64,000 nt of DNA from Nitrospira sp. (lineage in GTDB: Bacteria > Nitrospirota > Nitrospiria > Nitrospirales > Nitrospiraceae), in NCBI GenBank assembly GCA_020697375.1, contig JAJFBJ010000006.1, forward strand, positions 15,373 to 79,372, given 5' to 3'. Made by a program: the position numbers and the translations under genes. A model generated the notes under the pieces. That model searched no databases. It saw nothing but the letters and a program-made list of their open reading frames with translations, and was not told the origin of the DNA. Positions 52,678 to 63,493 of this stretch are shown here, piece after piece (the stretch's first letter is position 1; each line of letters starts with the position of its first letter).

Positions 52678-53187
52678 ATGAGTGAAGCGGCGGCGGGCAG
52701 ACCCTCTGGGAAGCGCATTGAGTCTCTGAGCCTGCGCGTGCAGGAGCTTGCAGCTCCAATCTTACAGTCTTATGGCCTCGAGTTAGTCGAGGTTGTCTGC
52801 GCCGGTCAGGGATCTCGGACCGTAATTCGAGTCTTCATCGACAAGCCGGACGGGATCACGCTGACAGATTGTGAGCAGGCGCATCGCTCGCTGAGCCCGG
52901 CGCTCGATGTGATCGATCCGTTTCCGCATGCGTATACGCTGGAAATCTCGTCGCCCGGCTTGGACCGTCCCTTGCGAGAGGCGAAAGATTATCGGCGACT
53001 GATCGGACACTCCCTGACTATCAAGTTGCGAGAGCCGATTCAGGGACAATGGCGACTTGCAGGAAGAGTGCTAGACGTTGAGGCCCATGCCGTGACCCTT
53101 GCGGTTCAGCAGAAGAAAATAACAGAATCAGTTCGGGTTGAGTTTGATCAGATCGCCCTGGCGCGTCGAACCGTGGAGTTTAAGTAA
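52678..53187 (+). CDS. rimP: ribosome maturation factor RimP
   Basis: 169 residues from the ATG at 52678. Conserved LELVEVVCAGQGSRTVIRVFIDKPDGITLTDC, SPALDVIDPF and LEISSPGLDRPL of RimP. Assists 30S maturation. First gene of the rimP-nusA-infB operon; an upstream start would run back through the attenuator. Confidence 0.93.
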   Translation: MSEAAAGRPSGKRIESLSLRVQELAAPILQSYGLELVEVVCAGQGSRTVIRVFIDKPDGITLTDCEQAHRSLSPALDVIDPFPHAYTLEISSPGLDRPLREAKDYRRLIGHSLTIKLREPIQGQWRLAGRVLDVEAHAVTLAVQQKKITESVRVEFDQIALARRTVEFK

Positions 53188-53226
53188 ACGGCAGCCGGAC
53201 GGTGTGTTAACCATGAGGTGTGAGTT

Positions 53227-54366
53227 ATGAACCGAGAATTAATCTCAGTCATTGATGAAATCGGCCGTCAAAAAGGGATTGATAAGGCTAGAGTCATCGG
53301 CGCGATCGAATCAGCACTTCAAACCGCTGCCAAGAAACGCTTCGGCCAGGCTGAAAACATCCAGGTGGAAATTGATTCAAAAACCGGCGAGATTTCGGTC
53401 GTCTCGAAGAAAATCATTGTCGATACGGTGACCAATCCGAAAGCTGAAATCTCATTGAAAGAAGCGCGAGAATACGACGATGGTGCCGAGGTCGGTGACG
53501 AAATCGGGTCCTTGATTGAAATGGATGAATTGGGCAGAATCGCGGCCCAAACGGCCAAGCAAGTCATTTTTCAGAAGGTGCGCGAAGCCGAATGGGAAGC
53601 CGTACAAAAGGAATATTCGACCCGCCAAGGCGATCTGGTGAATGGAATCATTCTCGGGATGGAGCGAAGAAATTTCCTGGTCGATCTCGGAAAGACCGAG
53701 GCCATTCTTCCCATTCAAGAGCAGATTCCGCGGGAGACCTACCGGCGCGGTGATCGCGTGAAGGCGCTGCTCCTTGAAGTGCGTAGAACGCCCAAGGATG
53801 TACAGGTCATTCTCTCGCGCAGCCATCCCCAGTTCGTATCCAAATTGTTCGAACTCGAGGTTCCCGAAGTGGGCGAAAAAATCGTCGAAATCAAATCGAT
53901 TGTGCGTGAGCCCGGCGACCGTACAAAGATTGCGGTCTCATCCCGTGACAAGGCCGTGGATCCGGTGGGAGCTTGCGTCGGAATCAAGGGATCGCGGGTG
54001 CAGGCGGTCGTTCGCGAATTACGCGGTGAAAAGATCGACATCATTACCTGGACGCAAGACCCGCGTGTCTTTATCGCGGAGGCCTTGAATCCTGCCACGA
54101 TTGAGAAGGTCGGCATCGATGAAGAAAAGAAATCGGCATTGGTGGTGGTGGCGGATTCGCAGTTGTCCCTCGCGATCGGAAAGAACGGACAGAATGTCCG
54201 GCTTGCCGCGAGGTTGACCGGATGGAAGATCGACATCATCAGCGCGACGGAATACGAAAAAGAAAAGGCCGAGCGGGATAAAGAGATCAAAGCGGCTCTT
54301 GCGGAAGAGACCGAGGCGCAGCGGCAGCAGGACGAAGCGCGGGCTGCGGCGCAACAGGCGGACTGA
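53227..54366 (+). CDS. nusA: transcription termination/antitermination factor NusA
   Basis: 379 residues. N-terminal polymerase-binding domain (1-130), S1 domain with [16 protein letters not shown], and two KH domains ([37 protein letters not shown]). Shorter than E. coli NusA because the C-terminal acidic repeats are absent, as in many phyla. It pauses or processes RNA polymerase. Confidence 0.96.
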   Translation: MNRELISVIDEIGRQKGIDKARVIGAIESALQTAAKKRFGQAENIQVEIDSKTGEISVVSKKIIVDTVTNPKAEISLKEAREYDDGAEVGDEIGSLIEMDELGRIAAQTAKQVIFQKVREAEWEAVQKEYSTRQGDLVNGIILGMERRNFLVDLGKTEAILPIQEQIPRETYRRGDRVKALLLEVRRTPKDVQVILSRSHPQFVSKLFELEVPEVGEKIVEIKSIVREPGDRTKIAVSSRDKAVDPVGACVGIKGSRVQAVVRELRGEKIDIITWTQDPRVFIAEALNPATIEKVGIDEEKKSALVVVADSQLSLAIGKNGQNVRLAARLTGWKIDIISATEYEKEKAERDKEIKAALAEETEAQRQQDEARAAAQQAD

Positions 54367-54424
54367 AGGAGCCCATGATTCATGGGGCAGAATGACAAAT
54401 TCTCTAGGAGCTGAGCGGTATTGT

Positions 54425-57022
54425 ATGCGGGTGTACGAATTAGCAAAGCAGCTGGGGATGGAAAATCGGGAGCTGATCCCCGAACTGAAGCGACTCGGGA
54501 TTCCAGTGGCGTCCCACAGCAGCGCCTTGGACGAGGATTCAGTTCGCATTGTGTTGGAAAAATTAAGTTCTAAGGCGCGACGTGGGGCCGGAGAGGCGGC
54601 ATCGGGAGGGCATGATATCAAGAAGGCGCCTCGTTCGAGAGACTCCAGCGCGTCTCATGAGAAGGCGCATGCAACCACGCATGAGGAGTCTCAAAAACCT
54701 GACAAGAAACGTATTCTCATCAAAAGAAAAAAAGAAGAGGGCGCCGAAGAGGGTGGGGCGCCTCTTGCAGCGGCTGAAGCTGCCTTTTCCCCTGCTGCTC
54801 CCGCCCACTCGGGCAGCGGTGCAGTCACAGTTGCGCCATCCGCCGCAGCTGCTTCTGAATCGGCTGCAACCGCTCCCTCCGAACCTGGGTCTTCTGAAGA
54901 GCCGGCTGTCATGCCAACCCCGATGGAATCGCCAGCCAAGTCCGTCCAAGGACCTCCGACGGGAGTTCCTACGGCCGACACCCTGGAGGTTGCGGCTAAA
55001 AAGAAAAGCATGTCTGCCGAGATTCTGGAAAGTGAAGCAGCTGCGCGCGAGAAGCTGAAGAAAGCGAAGAAGGCTCCACGGACACGAGAGGAAGATGAGG
55101 TTAAGTTCAAGAATGACGCCACCCGCTGGGGAGATCTACGGGCTATTCCGGTGCAACGGCGCGAAGACCGATCCAAGCATATTCACCATGCATCACCCAC
55201 GGAAGTCACTAAACCAAGAAAGAAAAGCGTGAAACTTAGCGCCGGAGTCAGTGTCAAGGTATTTGCGGAACTCATCGGTCAGCGTCCAGCCGACATCGTG
55301 AGAAAGCTGATGGAGATGGGTCAGATGGTGACCTTCAATCAATCGATCAATCTCGAAGCAGCCACGTTGATTGCCGAAGAGTATGGCGCCAGGGTTGAGG
55401 TGTCGACTGAAAAGGTCGGTGAGGCGTTGCTTGAGGAGGCCGCGCAATCTTCCGGCGAGGAGCATGCGGTGTTGCGGCCACCGGTCGTGACGATCATGGG
55501 CCACGTCGATCATGGGAAAACCTCTCTGCTCGATGCGATTCGTCAAACGAAGGTAGCGGAGGGGGAGGCCGGGGGGATTACGCAGCATATCGGCGCGTAT
55601 ATCGTGGGAGTCCGGGGTAAACAGGTGACGTTTCTCGACACGCCCGGCCACGAGGCCTTTACGGCTATGCGAGCTCGAGGAGCGAAGGCGACCGATATCG
55701 TGATTCTAGTCGTGGCAGCCGACGACGGCGTCATGCCGCAAACGGTTGAAGCCATACACCATGCGAAGGCTGCCGGCGTGCCGCTGGTGGTGGCTGTCAA
55801 CAAGATCGATAAACCGGGCGCCAATGCCGACCGCGTCAAGAATGCCCTAAGTGAGCATGGGTTGGTTCCTGAAGCCTGGGGTGGGGACACGATCATGGTC
55901 GAAGTCTCGGCCAAACAACGGACCGGGCTGGATCAACTCCTGGAGATGGTTCTCCTGCAGGCGGAAGTGCTGGAGCTGAAAGCGGATCCTTCGCGAATGG
56001 CGAGAGGCTTGGTGATCGAGGCGAAGTTGGATCGCGGACGCGGACCGGTGGCCACGGTTCTGGTGCAAGGGGGGACGCTGCATGTCGGGGATGCCTTCGT
56101 GGTGGGAACCTTCAGCGGTCGTGTTCGGGCGCTGGTGACAGACACGGGAAGCAAAACGTCCGAAGCGGGGCCATCGGTGCCTGTTGAGGTCATTGGATTG
56201 CCTGGTGTGCCGTCGGCCGGTGATGTGTTCACAATCGTGAAGGACGAACGCGTTGCCCGCGAGATTGCAGCGGAGCGGACCACCAAGCAGCGGGCTGCGG
56301 ATTTGGCCGGGCCGGCGAAGGTCAGCCTGGACGATTTGTTTGCCAAAATTCAAGAAGGCAATGTTAAAGAACTGCCCATCGTTATCAAGGCCGATGTGCA
56401 GGGTTCGGCCGAGGCGTTGGCTGCTGCGGTGGAAAAGATGCCGGTCGGCGCCGTGAAATTGCGGGTCATGCATAGCGGGGTGGGCGGAATTACCGAGACG
56501 GATATTCTCCTGGCGGCCGCCTCCAAGGCGATTGTTATTGGATTCAACATCCGTCCGGAACCGAAAGCGGCCGCGCTGGCTGAGCGTGAAGGCGTCGATG
56601 TGCGTCTCTACAGCATTATCTATGACGCGTTGAACGATATCCGCGCGGCGATGGAAGGCTTGCTTGAACCGATGCTGAAGGAGCGCGTCCTCGGGCGTGC
56701 GGAGGTGCGGCAGGTGTTTACGATTCCGAAAGCCGGCCAAGTGGCGGGTTGTTATGTAGTGGATGGCCTCGTATCGCGAGCCAGTGTCGGGGCGCGGGTC
56801 ATTCGGGACCATGTAGTGGTTTATGAGGGCAAGCTTGGATCGCTTCGGCGGTTCAAGGATGATGTGCGTGAAGTGCAACAGGGGTATGAGTGCGGCATTA
56901 CAATCGAAAATTATAACGACCTCAAATCCGGCGACATTATCGAAGCCTATGTCTTCGATAAGATAGCGGCCAAGCTTGAGCCCGTGAACCGGGGTGTATC
57001 TCCGCAAAGTCATCGGGCATGA
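54425..57022 (+). CDS. infB: translation initiation factor IF-2
   Basis: 865 residues from the ATG at 54425 ([12 protein letters not shown], the family start); the frame is open upstream over the nusA end. Pro/Ala/Lys-rich linker at 70-280, then the G domain with [29 protein letters not shown] and NKID, followed by two IF2 barrels with a domain 3 between them. It brings initiator tRNA to the 30S. The Shine-Dalgarno is weak (GAGCGG). Confidence 0.95.
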   Translation: MRVYELAKQLGMENRELIPELKRLGIPVASHSSALDEDSVRIVLEKLSSKARRGAGEAASGGHDIKKAPRSRDSSASHEKAHATTHEESQKPDKKRILIKRKKEEGAEEGGAPLAAAEAAFSPAAPAHSGSGAVTVAPSAAAASESAATAPSEPGSSEEPAVMPTPMESPAKSVQGPPTGVPTADTLEVAAKKKSMSAEILESEAAAREKLKKAKKAPRTREEDEVKFKNDATRWGDLRAIPVQRREDRSKHIHHASPTEVTKPRKKSVKLSAGVSVKVFAELIGQRPADIVRKLMEMGQMVTFNQSINLEAATLIAEEYGARVEVSTEKVGEALLEEAAQSSGEEHAVLRPPVVTIMGHVDHGKTSLLDAIRQTKVAEGEAGGITQHIGAYIVGVRGKQVTFLDTPGHEAFTAMRARGAKATDIVILVVAADDGVMPQTVEAIHHAKAAGVPLVVAVNKIDKPGANADRVKNALSEHGLVPEAWGGDTIMVEVSAKQRTGLDQLLEMVLLQAEVLELKADPSRMARGLVIEAKLDRGRGPVATVLVQGGTLHVGDAFVVGTFSGRVRALVTDTGSKTSEAGPSVPVEVIGLPGVPSAGDVFTIVKDERVAREIAAERTTKQRAADLAGPAKVSLDDLFAKIQEGNVKELPIVIKADVQGSAEALAAAVEKMPVGAVKLRVMHSGVGGITETDILLAAASKAIVIGFNIRPEPKAAALAEREGVDVRLYSIIYDALNDIRAAMEGLLEPMLKERVLGRAEVRQVFTIPKAGQVAGCYVVDGLVSRASVGARVIRDHVVVYEGKLGSLRRFKDDVREVQQGYECGITIENYNDLKSGDIIEAYVFDKIAAKLEPVNRGVSPQSHRA

Positions 57023-57300
57023 TCGTTGGGCTCTGCACGGTCGAGTTGTTCATTCCCGGCAGCCATTCGTTGAAAGACAAGCGCCAGGTGCTGCAGAGTA
57101 TGAAGAAGAAATTGCGGGATAAGTTCAATGTGTCGGTCGCTGAGGTGGGAGAACAGGAATTGTGGCAAAAGGCGATTCTTGGTCTTGCCTGTGTGGCGAA
57201 CGAATCCCTGCATGTCAATCAAGTGCTGGATCAAGCGGTCAATTTGATTCAAAGCGTGCCCACGATTCAACTCGTGCGCTCGAGAATTGAGTTGCTCTGA
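57019..57300 (+). CDS. DUF503 (YlxP-like) protein
   Basis: 93 residues. [36 protein letters not shown] is typical DUF503. Starts 4 bases inside infB (ATGA). Its place between infB and rbfA is conserved in many bacteria, which suggests a ribosome-linked role. Confidence 0.92.
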   Translation: MIVGLCTVELFIPGSHSLKDKRQVLQSMKKKLRDKFNVSVAEVGEQELWQKAILGLACVANESLHVNQVLDQAVNLIQSVPTIQLVRSRIELL

Positions 57301-57308
57301 AGGCGATT

Positions 57309-57710
57309 ATGAGCAAATCGACATATAGCCGGGCCGACCGGGTGGCCGATCAGATTCGAATGGAAGTGGCGGACATTTTAATGCGGAAAATTAAAGATCC
57401 ACGCGTACGTTCTGTCACGGTGACCGATGTGGAGTTAACCAAAGATCTGCGCATGGCGCGAATCTTTGTGACGACCATGGAACGCGATGAGGGCGCCCGA
57501 CAGGTATTCGACGGATTGACCAAGGCAAGCGGTTTCGTGCGGGCTGAACTGGGGCGGAGATTGGCCTTGCGCTATCTGCCGGAATTGACGTTCATGCAAG
57601 ATATCAGCGGGCCCCGAGGCGATCGAGTGTTGGAATTGCTTGAAGGGCTGCACAGAAGTGAATCCCAGGACGAGGCGTTAGGCGAAACCCCTCGCGTCAA
57701 TGCTTCGTAG
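57309..57710 (+). CDS. rbfA: ribosome-binding factor A
   Basis: 133 residues. YSRADRVADQIRMEVADILMRKIKDPRV and VTVTDVELTKDLRMARIFV match RbfA. It binds the 30S during maturation of the 16S 5' end. Confidence 0.95.
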   Translation: MSKSTYSRADRVADQIRMEVADILMRKIKDPRVRSVTVTDVELTKDLRMARIFVTTMERDEGARQVFDGLTKASGFVRAELGRRLALRYLPELTFMQDISGPRGDRVLELLEGLHRSESQDEALGETPRVNAS

Positions 57711-57717
57711 AGAACAA

Positions 57718-58689
57718 ATGATTTCGCCGATGGAACCGCATGTCGCCACAGTTCTCCGGGATGGTGTCCTAAATGTTCGCAAAGAAGCAGGATGGACTTC
57801 GCATGACGTGGTCGCGCGGATTCGTGGGAAGCTTCATGGAACAAAAGTGGGCCATGCCGGCACATTGGATCCTGAGGCGATCGGTGTCTTGCCCTTGCTC
57901 GTGGGGCGGGGGACGCGCATAGCCGAATATTTGTTGGAATGGGACAAGACGTATCTGGCCGTATTGCGACTTGGTGAAAGCACCGACACGCAGGACGCCG
58001 CAGGAGTTGTACTAAGGCGACTGCCGGTTGATTCACTTGAGGAAGACCGTATTCGAGAAGTCATAGCGGGATTTGAAGGACGCATTCAGCAGACTCCTCC
58101 GATGTATTCGGCAGTGAAGGTCGGCGGCATCCCCTTGTATAAAGCAGCCAGAGCCGGACGCGATATCACACGCCAACCCCGCGAAGTGACGGTGTTCCAT
58201 CTCGACATTGTTGGAATTCAGATTCCTGATGTGACCATTCGGGTGGCCTGTTCCAAGGGTACCTATATCCGGACGCTTTGTGCGGATATCGGGGAGCGGT
58301 TGGATGTCGGTGGCCATATGAAGGCGCTGGTTCGCGAGCGAGTTGGCCCGTTGACAGTGAAGCGGGCATTGACTGTTGGCGAGATCGAGTCGCGGTTGGA
58401 ACGAGGCACGCTTGCTGAATCGATGCTCACGCTGGACGAAGCATTGGCCGACCTTCCGTCCTGCATAGTGAGGGATAAGATGGCTCGACAGGTGCTACAT
58501 GGAATGCCGATCGCGCCTTCTGAGATTCTGACCTGGGACGTTTCCAAACGGTCGAATCGTGCCGTGCGCATCAAGGATGAATCGGGGCGTCTGCTGGCCA
58601 TCGGTACCTTGCCGGCAGGCATGGACATGGATGCGCACCGTCTGAATGCGCAGGCGGTTGCTGTATCGAAAGTATTGATCACGGAGTAG
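57718..58689 (+). CDS. truB: tRNA pseudouridine55 synthase
   Basis: 323 residues from the ATG at 57718 (an alternative ATG at 57700 would overlap rbfA by 11 bases). Makes pseudouridine 55 in the tRNA T loop. Catalytic Asp51 in HAGTLDPEAIGVLPL, GWTSHDVVARIRG upstream and RVACSKGTYIRTLCADIG downstream. C-terminal PUA-like domain follows. Confidence 0.95.
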   Translation: MISPMEPHVATVLRDGVLNVRKEAGWTSHDVVARIRGKLHGTKVGHAGTLDPEAIGVLPLLVGRGTRIAEYLLEWDKTYLAVLRLGESTDTQDAAGVVLRRLPVDSLEEDRIREVIAGFEGRIQQTPPMYSAVKVGGIPLYKAARAGRDITRQPREVTVFHLDIVGIQIPDVTIRVACSKGTYIRTLCADIGERLDVGGHMKALVRERVGPLTVKRALTVGEIESRLERGTLAESMLTLDEALADLPSCIVRDKMARQVLHGMPIAPSEILTWDVSKRSNRAVRIKDESGRLLAIGTLPAGMDMDAHRLNAQAVAVSKVLITE

Positions 58690-58723
58690 GCGGACGATGA
58701 ATTCAATAGAGGAGTAGAGACGT

Positions 58724-58993
58724 ATGGCACTGGTGAAAGAAGCAAAAACGGAATTGGTGAAAAACTTTCAACAGCATGACAAGGACACCGGCTCGCCGGA
58801 AGTGCAAATCGCAATCCTGACGAACAGGATTACGTATTTGACGGATCATTTCAAGTTACACAAGAAGGACCATCATTCCCGGCGCGGGCTCCTGACATTG
58901 GTTGGGCGTCGCCGGAGATTGCTGGACTATCTGCGCCATATTAGCGAGGCGCGGTATCGCGCGATGCTGGAACGCCTGGGCATTCGCAAGTAG
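58724..58993 (+). CDS. rpsO: 30S ribosomal protein S15
   Basis: 89 residues. [48 protein letters not shown] and [12 protein letters not shown]: bS15/uS15. GAGGAGTAG precedes the ATG. It binds 16S helix 22 and usually controls its own mRNA. Confidence 0.97.
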   Translation: MALVKEAKTELVKNFQQHDKDTGSPEVQIAILTNRITYLTDHFKLHKKDHHSRRGLLTLVGRRRRLLDYLRHISEARYRAMLERLGIRK

Positions 58994-59008
58994 TCGCATG
59001 AACGGATA

Positions 59009-59034
59009 GGCCGTCACCAGTTTTGGTGACGGCC
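59009..59034 (+). other. hairpin between rpsO and pnp
   Basis: GGCCGTCACC (59009-59018) and GGTGACGGCC (59025-59034) around a 6-base loop, perfect stem. No T tract follows. In E. coli the same rpsO-pnp interval holds an RNase III-cleaved hairpin. About 150 bases separate it from the pnp ATG. Confidence 0.65.
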
Positions 59035-59183
59035 AACTATCGTCCCCGCAGGTGAACACTGAAACAGGTTCAAAGGCCAAAGTGAAACTCAAAGCAGGTC
59101 CGCATGCTTTTCTTTGATTTTCAACGTGCCGATTGAATTTATCTCTGTGGGCATCTGTGGGACATAACTGAAGGAGACCATAG

Positions 59184-61301
59184 ATGAAGCATGCTGTAGA
59201 CATCGAGTTGGCAGGTCGCCGCTTGACGCTGGAGACCGGCCGTATCGCAAAACAAGCAGACGGAGCCATCTGGGCCACCTATGGAGACACCGTGGTGCTG
59301 GCGACCGCTGTGGCCTCACAAACAGTCAAAGCGGGGGTGGATTTTCTTCCATTAACCGTGGATTACCAGGAAAAGACCTATGCGGCAGGCAAGATTCCCG
59401 GGGGGTATTTTAAGCGGGAGGGTCGTCCATCGGAACGGGAGGTGCTCACCAGCCGACTGATTGACCGGCCGCTTCGGCCGCTGTTCCCAGAAGGCTACTA
59501 CTTCGACACTCAGGTCATTGCATCGGTATTGTCCGCCGACAAGACCGGCGTCTCGGATGTCATCGGAATCATCGCGGCCTCGGCTGCACTGGCAGTTTCG
59601 TCAATTCCGTTCAATGGTCCCATCGCAGGCGTCAAGATCGGGCGCGTCGATGGGCAGTTCGTGGTGAATCCCGACATGGAGGTGTTGGAAACCAGTGATC
59701 TTCACCTCGTGGTGGCCGGGACTGCGGACGCGGTCATGATGGTCGAAGCCGGGGCCAATGAATTGTCTGAAGCGACCATGCTGGAAGCGATCGAACTGGC
59801 GCATAGTGAAATCAAGAAAATCGTGGCCAAAATTGAAGAGCTGCGCGGGCTTGCAGGCAAGCCGAAGCGAGTCGTGGCGCAGGAGCCTATCGATGCGGCC
59901 TTGGCGGAACAGGTGCGTGGGTTGGTGGCCGGGCCGATCCGTGAAGCGATTCTTATTCCCAATAAGAGCGCAAGGCAGGAACGTCTGGACCAAGTCTTGG
60001 CGGAGACGATCACGAAGCTCAAGGCTGACGAACCGAATCGGGATCGGCACGTGAAGATCATTTTTCACGGCCTGGAATATACCGAAGTTCGCAATATGAT
60101 ACTCGAAAAACGGGTGCGCGCCGATGGTCGTGGGCCGGCGGACATCCGTCCGATCACCTGTGAAGTAGGCGTGTTGCCGCGTGCGCATGGGTCCGCCGTC
60201 TTTACCCGTGGGGAAACGCAAAGCTTGGCGGTTGTGACGCTCGGCACGACTGATGACGAACAGCGCATCGATGCCTTGGAGGGCGAATACATGCGCACCT
60301 TCATGTTGCATTACAATTTTCCGCCTTTCAGCGTCGGCGAAGCGCGCCCTCTCCGGTCCCCGGGACGCCGCGAGGTCGGACATGGAGCTCTTGCCGAACG
60401 GGCACTGAAATCCATCATTCCCACCAAGGATAAGTTTCCCTATACGGTGCGGATTGTATCGGAAATTCTGGAGTCGAACGGATCGTCCTCCATGGCCACG
60501 GTTTGCGGCGGCACATTGGCATTGTTGGACGCGGGCGTTCCGATCAAGGAACCGGTGGCGGGCATTGCGATGGGATTGATAAAGGAAGGAGACCAAGTAT
60601 TGGTCCTGTCCGACATTCTGGGGCTGGAAGATCATTTGGGCGATATGGACTTCAAGGTAACGGGAACCAAGAACGGTGTCACCGCCTTGCAGATGGATAT
60701 CAAAATCGGAGGCATTACGTCGGCCCTGATGCAGGAAGCGATGGCTCAGGCGAAGGCCGGCCGACTGCATATCCTCGAACGTATGGCCCAAGCATTGAAT
60801 ACGCCTCGAACCAAATTGTCCGCCTTTGCGCCACGGATATTCCCGATGAAGATCAAACAAGACAAAATCCGCGACGTCATCGGCCCGGGCGGGAAAATGA
60901 TTCGAAGCATCATCGCGGAGACCGGCGTGAAGATCAATGTTGAGGATACTGGCGATGTCACGATTGCTTCGTCTGATGAGGCATCTGCTCAAAAAGCAAT
61001 CGATATGATCAAACGGCTGACCGAGGAAGTTGAAGTCGGGAAGATTTACCTTGGCACCGTTCGAAAGATTATGGATTTTGGCGCTTTCGTCGAGGTGCTT
61101 CCAGGCACGGATGGGTTGGTGCACATTTCCCAGTTGGCTCACCATAGGGTCAAGGCGGTGTCCGATGAAGTATCGGAAGGGGACGAGGTGATGGTGAAAG
61201 TGATGGAAATCGATAAACAGGGAAAGATTCGGCTGAGTCGCAAAGAAGCCATGCCGGCACCTGCCGGCTCTCCTACCACCGAGCCTACTCCGGCAGGATA
61301 A
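59184..61301 (+). CDS. pnp: polyribonucleotide nucleotidyltransferase
   Basis: 705 residues. Two RNase PH domains (first [36 protein letters not shown], second with [14 protein letters not shown]), then KH ([17 protein letters not shown]) and S1 domains ([31 protein letters not shown]). AAGGAG precedes the ATG. Degrades RNA 3'-5' with phosphate. Normal length. Confidence 0.97.
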   Translation: MKHAVDIELAGRRLTLETGRIAKQADGAIWATYGDTVVLATAVASQTVKAGVDFLPLTVDYQEKTYAAGKIPGGYFKREGRPSEREVLTSRLIDRPLRPLFPEGYYFDTQVIASVLSADKTGVSDVIGIIAASAALAVSSIPFNGPIAGVKIGRVDGQFVVNPDMEVLETSDLHLVVAGTADAVMMVEAGANELSEATMLEAIELAHSEIKKIVAKIEELRGLAGKPKRVVAQEPIDAALAEQVRGLVAGPIREAILIPNKSARQERLDQVLAETITKLKADEPNRDRHVKIIFHGLEYTEVRNMILEKRVRADGRGPADIRPITCEVGVLPRAHGSAVFTRGETQSLAVVTLGTTDDEQRIDALEGEYMRTFMLHYNFPPFSVGEARPLRSPGRREVGHGALAERALKSIIPTKDKFPYTVRIVSEILESNGSSSMATVCGGTLALLDAGVPIKEPVAGIAMGLIKEGDQVLVLSDILGLEDHLGDMDFKVTGTKNGVTALQMDIKIGGITSALMQEAMAQAKAGRLHILERMAQALNTPRTKLSAFAPRIFPMKIKQDKIRDVIGPGGKMIRSIIAETGVKINVEDTGDVTIASSDEASAQKAIDMIKRLTEEVEVGKIYLGTVRKIMDFGAFVEVLPGTDGLVHISQLAHHRVKAVSDEVSEGDEVMVKVMEIDKQGKIRLSRKEAMPAPAGSPTTEPTPAG

Positions 61302-61307
61302 TCGATC

Positions 61308-62561
61308 GTGTATCGCAAGATTGTTCTCGATAACCGGCTGCGTATTGTGGCCGAACACCTTCCCACCCTGAAGTCTGTCACGATCGGGATTTGGGTGAAC
61401 GTAGGTTCCCGCGATGAACAGCCTGGGGAAGAAGGGCTCTCCCATTTTCTCGAGCACATGTTTTTCAAGGGGACGCGGAACAGATCGGCGATGCAAATTT
61501 CCCGTGAGATCGATGCGCTGGGCGGAGAGATGAACGCCTTCACCACCCGTGAAACAACCACCTTTTATGTGAAGGTGCTGGATCAGCAATTGGAGACGGC
61601 TTTGGAGCTTCTCTCCGATCTATTCTATCGATCACGGTTCGAGTCCAAGGAAGTCGAGAAAGAAAAACAAGTGGTGCTCGAAGAAATCCGGATGGTTCAG
61701 GACGATCCCGAAGATCTTGTTCAAGAGCTTCACATGAAACATATTCTTGGAAGTCATCCATTGGGACGACCGATTCTCGGGCAGGCCTTACGAATCCAAG
61801 CGCTGGGCAGAGACGATCTTTTTACATACGTACGATCTCATTATGATCCGGAACGGACCGTTGTGGCGGTAGCAGGCAACTTCGCATGGAGCCACTTGGA
61901 AAAATTACTGGCCCGATATTTTTCCAGCTCGTCCAAGGGGAAGGCGATGATGCCGAATCGCCGCCCGCCTGAAGTGAGAGGGGGGATATTGGTCAAGCGC
62001 AAAACGCTTGAGCAAGTCCATCTCTGTTTGGGGCTTCAAGGATTGGCCGCGGGCCACAAGGACCGGTATGCTGCCCATGCACTTAACGGCGTGTTGGGGG
62101 GAAGTGTCAGCTCGAGGTTGTTTCAGGAAGTACGAGAGAAACGCGGCCTAGTGTATTCGATTTATTCTTTTCTTTCTGCATATTCAGATGGAGGCATGAT
62201 TACCATATACGCGGGGACGCGACCGAATGAGGTCCAACGTGTAGTGGAGGTCGTGCGTCGCGAACTCAAAAAGCTGCGTACGCATGGAATCGACGCCAAG
62301 GATTTGGCTCGTGTCAAAAACCAAATGAAGGGTAGTTTAATGTTGAGCCTGGAAAGCTCGCACAGCCGTATGAGCAAGCTGGCGAAAGATGAATTGTCGC
62401 AAGGCTGCCACATTTCACTCGAACACATCACGGCCGAGATTGACCGGGTGACTATTGATCAAGTCTTTCATGTGGCGCAACATTTGTTAGATCAACATTG
62501 CCTCTCGATTACAGCGCTGGGTCCGATTCCGAGAAAAAGTCTACAATCTCTTGCCGGATAA
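61308..62561 (+). CDS. M16 family zinc peptidase
   Basis: 417 residues from a GTG. Zinc motif HFLEH (His46, Glu49, His50) in EEGLSHFLEHMFFKGT and the later EEIRMVQDDPEDLV region with the third ligand. The C-terminal lobe LNGVLGGSVSSRLFQEVREKRGLVYSIYS is typical of mitochondrial-processing-peptidase-like M16B enzymes. A conserved neighbour of pnp; probably the last gene of the translation operon. Confidence 0.94.
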   Translation: MYRKIVLDNRLRIVAEHLPTLKSVTIGIWVNVGSRDEQPGEEGLSHFLEHMFFKGTRNRSAMQISREIDALGGEMNAFTTRETTTFYVKVLDQQLETALELLSDLFYRSRFESKEVEKEKQVVLEEIRMVQDDPEDLVQELHMKHILGSHPLGRPILGQALRIQALGRDDLFTYVRSHYDPERTVVAVAGNFAWSHLEKLLARYFSSSSKGKAMMPNRRPPEVRGGILVKRKTLEQVHLCLGLQGLAAGHKDRYAAHALNGVLGGSVSSRLFQEVREKRGLVYSIYSFLSAYSDGGMITIYAGTRPNEVQRVVEVVRRELKKLRTHGIDAKDLARVKNQMKGSLMLSLESSHSRMSKLAKDELSQGCHISLEHITAEIDRVTIDQVFHVAQHLLDQHCLSITALGPIPRKSLQSLAG

Positions 62562-62700
62562 GACACCGACAGAGAATGGAACATGGCTGTGGAAGCTTGG
62601 CTCTTATTGGGGAGGAGACTCTTCGATAGAGACGATAACATACTGATAGGTATAGATTTTCATCGAAATAATGGTGACGAGAATCTAGCAAAACATTTTC

Positions 62701-62729
62701 TTGACACGTTTGGTGGATTTCAGTACCAT
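62701..62729 (+). promoter_or_regulatory. upstream promoter P1
   Basis: TTGACA (62701-62706), 17-base spacer, TACCAT (62724-62729). Confidence 0.5.
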
Positions 62730-62844
62730 GGCGGCGTTTTCACTACCCAAGTCTGTATTTATTTCGACTGTATTACAGGGGAAGGTAAGCAGAGAGAAAG
62801 GGGGTGGCGGTCGCACTTCCTCCTGCTAGCGCGTTCTCTGGATT

Positions 62845-62874
62845 TTGTTGTTTGAACTTCTTTTTTCGTATACT
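62845..62874 (+). promoter_or_regulatory. downstream promoter P2 of the exported protein
   Basis: TTGTTG (62845-62850), 18-base spacer, TATACT (62869-62874); start near 62881, leader about 40 bases. Confidence 0.55.
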
Positions 62875-62920
62875 GCATTCGAAGGTTTTTTGGTCATCAT
62901 TTTCCAAGGAGGGTAGGGTT

Positions 62921-63433
62921 ATGAATAGGGTTGGACTTCTAGCCGCACTTGCAGTGTCCTCCGTTGTCGGCTTGCTAGCTGCCCAGATTTCAGTGGCAGC
63001 CGATGCTCCAGCAGGGGGCGGGGTCAGTGGAGTGATTACCGGTAGCGACAAAACTTTTAAGGGCGAGACAACGAACACCTTGAAGGGACGTGTGTGGTCG
63101 CAGTGGGCAGACAATCCTGATAATGAAATTCTTTTCGGCATTCAATATTGGAATACTGGTGAACCGGCTTCCGGTGAAGGTGGTGGACGCTCGTCGACCC
63201 AAATGGACGTCAAGCCCCCGGATCCATTGTTTGTTTGCTGCGCCTGGGGTTATACCGGTGGGACCGATAAGAATAATCCATACGCTGGCTGGTACCATGC
63301 TGCGACGACCGTGCGCTTGTCCGTCAAGGATAAGAATCTGATGGATCAAATCATCAAGGCATCGCAAGAACTCGTGGCGATGGAGGTGACTCTCGATGGT
63401 CGAACCATTACCGGCTTCAAAGTTTTGAAGTAG
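62921..63433 (+). CDS. exported protein of unknown function
   Basis: 170 residues from the ATG at 62921 (AAGGAGGG upstream). Signal peptide ends near SVAA. The mature part starts Gly-rich (APAGGGVSGVITGSD), then has TNTLKGRVWSQW, a CCAWGYTGGTDKNNPYAGWYHAAT segment with adjacent cysteines, and an RLSVKDKNLMDQII helix. No family recognised. The TLKGRV phrase recurs as TLQGRV in the next gene. Confidence 0.7.
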   Translation: MNRVGLLAALAVSSVVGLLAAQISVAADAPAGGGVSGVITGSDKTFKGETTNTLKGRVWSQWADNPDNEILFGIQYWNTGEPASGEGGGRSSTQMDVKPPDPLFVCCAWGYTGGTDKNNPYAGWYHAATTVRLSVKDKNLMDQIIKASQELVAMEVTLDGRTITGFKVLK

Positions 63434-63493
63434 AATTTATATGCGAGGCGACATTCTTAAGACTTACTTGTCTTCTTTAAGGAGGATGTGATT

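Larger units (their letters stand above)
62562..62920 (+). other. AT-richer intergenic region with two promoters
   Basis: 359 bases, visibly more AT-rich than the flanks. An open frame at 62583-62855 has no ribosome binding site and is not called. Two promoter-like sites lie within. Confidence 0.5.

Noticed and set aside
55847..57013. 388-residue minus-strand frame
   Set aside because: Antisense to infB; same shadow composition.
59601..61589. 662-residue open frame on the minus strand
   Set aside because: It lies wholly antisense to pnp and the M16 start, has no ribosome binding site and has His/Arg-rich composition typical of a shadow of a GC-rich gene.
62583..62855. 90-residue plus-strand frame
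   Set aside because: No ribosome binding site, crosses both promoter sites, no recognisable features.
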